Notes under the pieces: generated by a model
Databases searched by the model: none
Told to the model about the DNA's origin: nothing
What the model saw: the letters and a program-made list of their open reading frames with translations, nothing else
From: Mycobacterium sp.
GTDB taxonomy: Bacteria > Actinomycetota > Actinomycetes > Mycobacteriales > Mycobacteriaceae
Length of the DNA stretch: 7,378 bases
NCBI GenBank assembly: GCA_019246375.1
Contig: JAFAQO010000334.1
Coordinates: forward strand, 1-7,378
Direction: 5' to 3'
Program-made: the position numbers and the translations under genes
Part shown: piece after piece, positions 5,272-7,378 of the stretch
How positions within the stretch are numbered: the first letter of the stretch is position 1
How the letters are laid out: the number at the start of each line of letters is the position of its first letter

Positions 5272-6077
5272 CGCCGGCCGCGTGCCTGGTTGTAACGGTC
5301 GGAGTCGAAGAACTCGATCTCCCAGTTGTCTCCGTTGATCGCCAAGTCCGGTTGCACAGTGACGATCTGCCGCTCCACCGCCAGCACCTCGGCGACGGTG
5401 TGACCGGCCAGTGAGTCCAGCTGTGTCCAGGTCGGCGGCAGCAGGAAGGTCCGCCCGGCCGCGAAATCGTCGATGGCCGTGTGCGGCGTTGTCCAGCCCG
5501 CACGGTCGGATTCGGTGTTTTCCCCGTCGGCGCGCTGACCTTCCGGCAGCGCGCCCACGAAGAAGTAGGTGTCGTAGCGGCGCGTGCGTTCGGCCTCGGG
5601 CGTGACCCAGTTCGCCCAGGGACGCAACAGATCTGCTCGTAGCACCAGGTGTTCGCGTTGTAGGAAGTCGGCGAACGACAGGGTTCCGTCGGCCAGCGCA
5701 GCCCGGTATTGGCGGTACACCGAGGCGTCGCCGACGATGCCGTTCGGCTCGTCAACAGGGCCGGCGAACAGCACACCGGATTCCTCGAAGGTCTCTCGGG
5801 CGGCGGCACAGACCAGCGCTTCAGCGAGGTCGGCTTCGATGCCGAACCGCTGTGCCCACCACGACGGCGGCGGCCCGGCCCAGGCGATCTCGGCGTTGCG
5901 GTCGCGGTCGTCGACGCCGCCGCCGGGAAATACCATCACACCGGCGGCGAATTCCATGGCCGAGTGCCGCCGCATCAGGAAGACGGCGATGCCGTCGGCG
6001 GTGTCGCGGACGAGCATTACCGTCGCTGCTGGCCGCGGCGTCAACGGGACGAACGAGTCGTCGGTCGGTGAGGTCAC
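5262..6077 (-). CDS. Nudix hydrolase with expanded Nudix box (Rv3040c-like)
   Basis: A 271-residue protein. Nudix enzymes cleave a nucleoside diphosphate linked to another group, using divalent metal bound by the Nudix helix. [13 protein letters not shown] (47-59) gives the glycine loop. Then about 25-30 extra residues (around 60-84, including [15 protein letters not shown]) precede the helix [17 protein letters not shown] (86-102), which holds the E-x7-RE-x2-EE-x-G signature (E86, R94, E95, E98, E99, G101). This insertion between loop and helix, and the overall length, recall NUDT19-type CoA/acyl-CoA diphosphatases rather than small MutT proteins. The MRRH motif (36-38 region) also fits that group. 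The start is GTG at 6077, with GGAGG seven bases upstream and a GTGA overlap with the ATPase gene before it. The 3' end overlaps echA17 by ten bases. The CoA-ester substrate is inferred from resemblance and from its echA17 neighbour. Confidence 0.87.
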   Translation of the reverse strand: MTSPTDDSFVPLTPRPAATVMLVRDTADGIAVFLMRRHSAMEFAAGVMVFPGGGVDDRDRNAEIAWAGPPPSWWAQRFGIEADLAEALVCAAARETFEESGVLFAGPVDEPNGIVGDASVYRQYRAALADGTLSFADFLQREHLVLRADLLRPWANWVTPEAERTRRYDTYFFVGALPEGQRADGENTESDRAGWTTPHTAIDDFAAGRTFLLPPTWTQLDSLAGHTVAEVLAVERQIVTVQPDLAINGDNWEIEFFDSDRYNQARGRRWM

Positions 6078-6090
6078 CAGCGCCTCCGGT
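6072..6090 (-). promoter_or_regulatory. GTGA stop/start overlap with ribosome site
   Basis: The ATPase stop TGA and the Nudix start GTG share bases as GTGA (6074-6077). GGAGG lies just before, inside the last codons of the ATPase gene. This pattern supports reinitiation or coupled translation and so fixed stoichiometry of the two proteins. Confidence 0.6.
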
Positions 6091-6916
6091 GGGCGGCGCG
6101 GGTGCGAATCCGCCGGGCGAAGTAGCGCCCATCGATGACGTCCACCGCCATGGATTGCCCGAATGCCGCGGACAGGTTCTCGGCCGTCAGCACGTCGGGC
6201 ATCAAACCCGCAGCGACGGTCTGGCCCTCCGACAACAACATGCAGTGGCTGAAGCCGAGCGGAATTTCCTCGACATGATGGGTGACCAGGACGATCGCTG
6301 GTGCGTCGGGGTCGGCGGCCAGGTCGGCCAGTCGGGCCACCAGCTCCTCTCGCCCGCCCAGGTCAAGCCCGGCGGCCGGCTCGTCGAGCAGCAGCAGTTC
6401 GGGGTCTGTCATCAGCGCACGGGCGATCAGCACTCGCTTGCGCTCGCCTTCGGACAGCGTGTCGTAGATGCGGTCGGCCAAGTGCTCGGCCCCGAGGCTT
6501 TCCAGCATGTCGATCGCCTGGTCGTAGTCGACATCCTCGTAGCGCTCCCGCCACCGGCCGAGCACCGCATAGCCGGCCGAGACGACGAGATCGCGCACCA
6601 CCTCGTTACCCGGGATCCGTTGGGCCAGGGACGACGAGCTCAAGCCGACCCGGGCACGCAACTCGGTCGTCGCTACCCGGCCCAGCCGCTCACCGAGCAC
6701 GTAGGCGACGCCCGAAGAGGGGTGTTCGGCGGCCGCGGCGATGCGCAGCAACGACGTCTTTCCTGCGCCATTTGGCCCGACGATCACCCAGCGCTCGTCG
6801 AGTTCGACCGCCCACGTCACCGGGCCAACCAGCACACGCCCACCGCGGCGCAGCGAAACATCTCTGAAGTCGATCAGCAGATCGGGGTCGACTGCCTCGC
6901 CTGCGATTTCGGACAC
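6074..6916 (-). CDS. ABC transporter ATP-binding protein, ModF-like (Rv3041c-like)
   Basis: A 280-residue single nucleotide-binding domain. Walker A is GPNGAGKT (47-54), the signature is LSEGERKRVLIARAL (154-168), Walker B is LLLLDEP (174-180) with catalytic E179, the D-loop is AAGLD (181-185), and the H-loop is VTHHVEEI (211-218). All parts needed for ATP hydrolysis are visible. The Q-loop is unusual: the segment RVGLSSSSLAQRIPG has serines where the glutamine normally sits, with Q99 a few residues later, as I recall for ModF/COG1119-type ATPases. No membrane-spanning permease or substrate-binding protein is encoded within the window, so it may pair with a permease elsewhere or act as a non-transport ATPase. 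The start is GTG at 6916; a nearby ATG is out of frame. It follows serB2 by 50 bases and overlaps the Nudix gene. Substrate unknown. Confidence 0.9.
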   Translation of the reverse strand: MSEIAGEAVDPDLLIDFRDVSLRRGGRVLVGPVTWAVELDERWVIVGPNGAGKTSLLRIAAAAEHPSSGVAYVLGERLGRVATTELRARVGLSSSSLAQRIPGNEVVRDLVVSAGYAVLGRWRERYEDVDYDQAIDMLESLGAEHLADRIYDTLSEGERKRVLIARALMTDPELLLLDEPAAGLDLGGREELVARLADLAADPDAPAIVLVTHHVEEIPLGFSHCMLLSEGQTVAAGLMPDVLTAENLSAAFGQSMAVDVIDGRYFARRIRTRAAHRRRW

Positions 6917-6966
6917 CTGACCATCGTGCCGTACCGCGACGCTCCGGCCGCTGTCGGGTCGCGCCG
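6917..6966 (-). other. Short gap between serB2 and the ATPase gene
   Basis: Fifty GC-rich bases without a visible promoter hexamer, terminator hairpin with a T-run, or strong ribosome site. The spacing is compatible with serB2 and the ATPase gene being co-transcribed. Confidence 0.4.

Positions 6967-7378
<412 letters not shown>

Overview
The window is high-GC actinobacterial DNA and looks like a mycobacterial chromosome. From memory, the gene order on the minus strand matches the Mycobacterium tuberculosis block from serB2 (Rv3042c) down to TB22.2 (Rv3036c). It carries one gene I do not remember at that place in M. tuberculosis, which points to a non-tuberculous species. I could not run a database search, so family calls rest on motifs, length and gene order.

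Layout, in direction of transcription (right to left). The C-terminal part of serB2 (phosphoserine phosphatase) enters at the right edge. After 50 bp comes an orphan ABC-transporter ATPase (Rv3041c-like), which overlaps by GTGA a Nudix hydrolase with an expanded Nudix box (Rv3040c-like). That gene overlaps by 10 bp an enoyl-CoA hydratase-family protein (echA17, Rv3039c-like). These tight junctions suggest one coupled operon. A 105-bp gap with an imperfect palindrome follows. Next is an exported histidine-phosphatase-superfamily protein (4410-3238) that appears inserted into the conserved block. After 76 bp come a class I methyltransferase (Rv3038c-like) with a possible leaderless start, a THUMP-like/methyltransferase protein (Rv3037c-like) joined to it by a CTGA overlap, a 70-bp gap, and the secreted DUF3298/RsiV-like protein TB22.2.

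At the left edge a short plus-strand ORF (17-193) encodes a 58-residue peptide with one membrane segment, converging on TB22.2 with only 28 bp between them. It may be a truncated relative of a larger membrane protein.

How the genes fit together. The ATPase-Nudix-EchA17 trio is the tightest unit. The Nudix protein resembles NUDT19-type CoA/acyl-CoA diphosphatases, so a joint role with EchA17 in acyl-CoA turnover is a reasonable inference. The most unusual gene is the exported histidine phosphatase: it keeps the RHG motif but lacks the second catalytic histidine of the superfamily at its expected place. I saw no tRNA, rRNA, CRISPR array, insertion sequence or phage gene. Most of the window is ordinary conserved core; novelty is concentrated at 3238-4515 and at the left edge.
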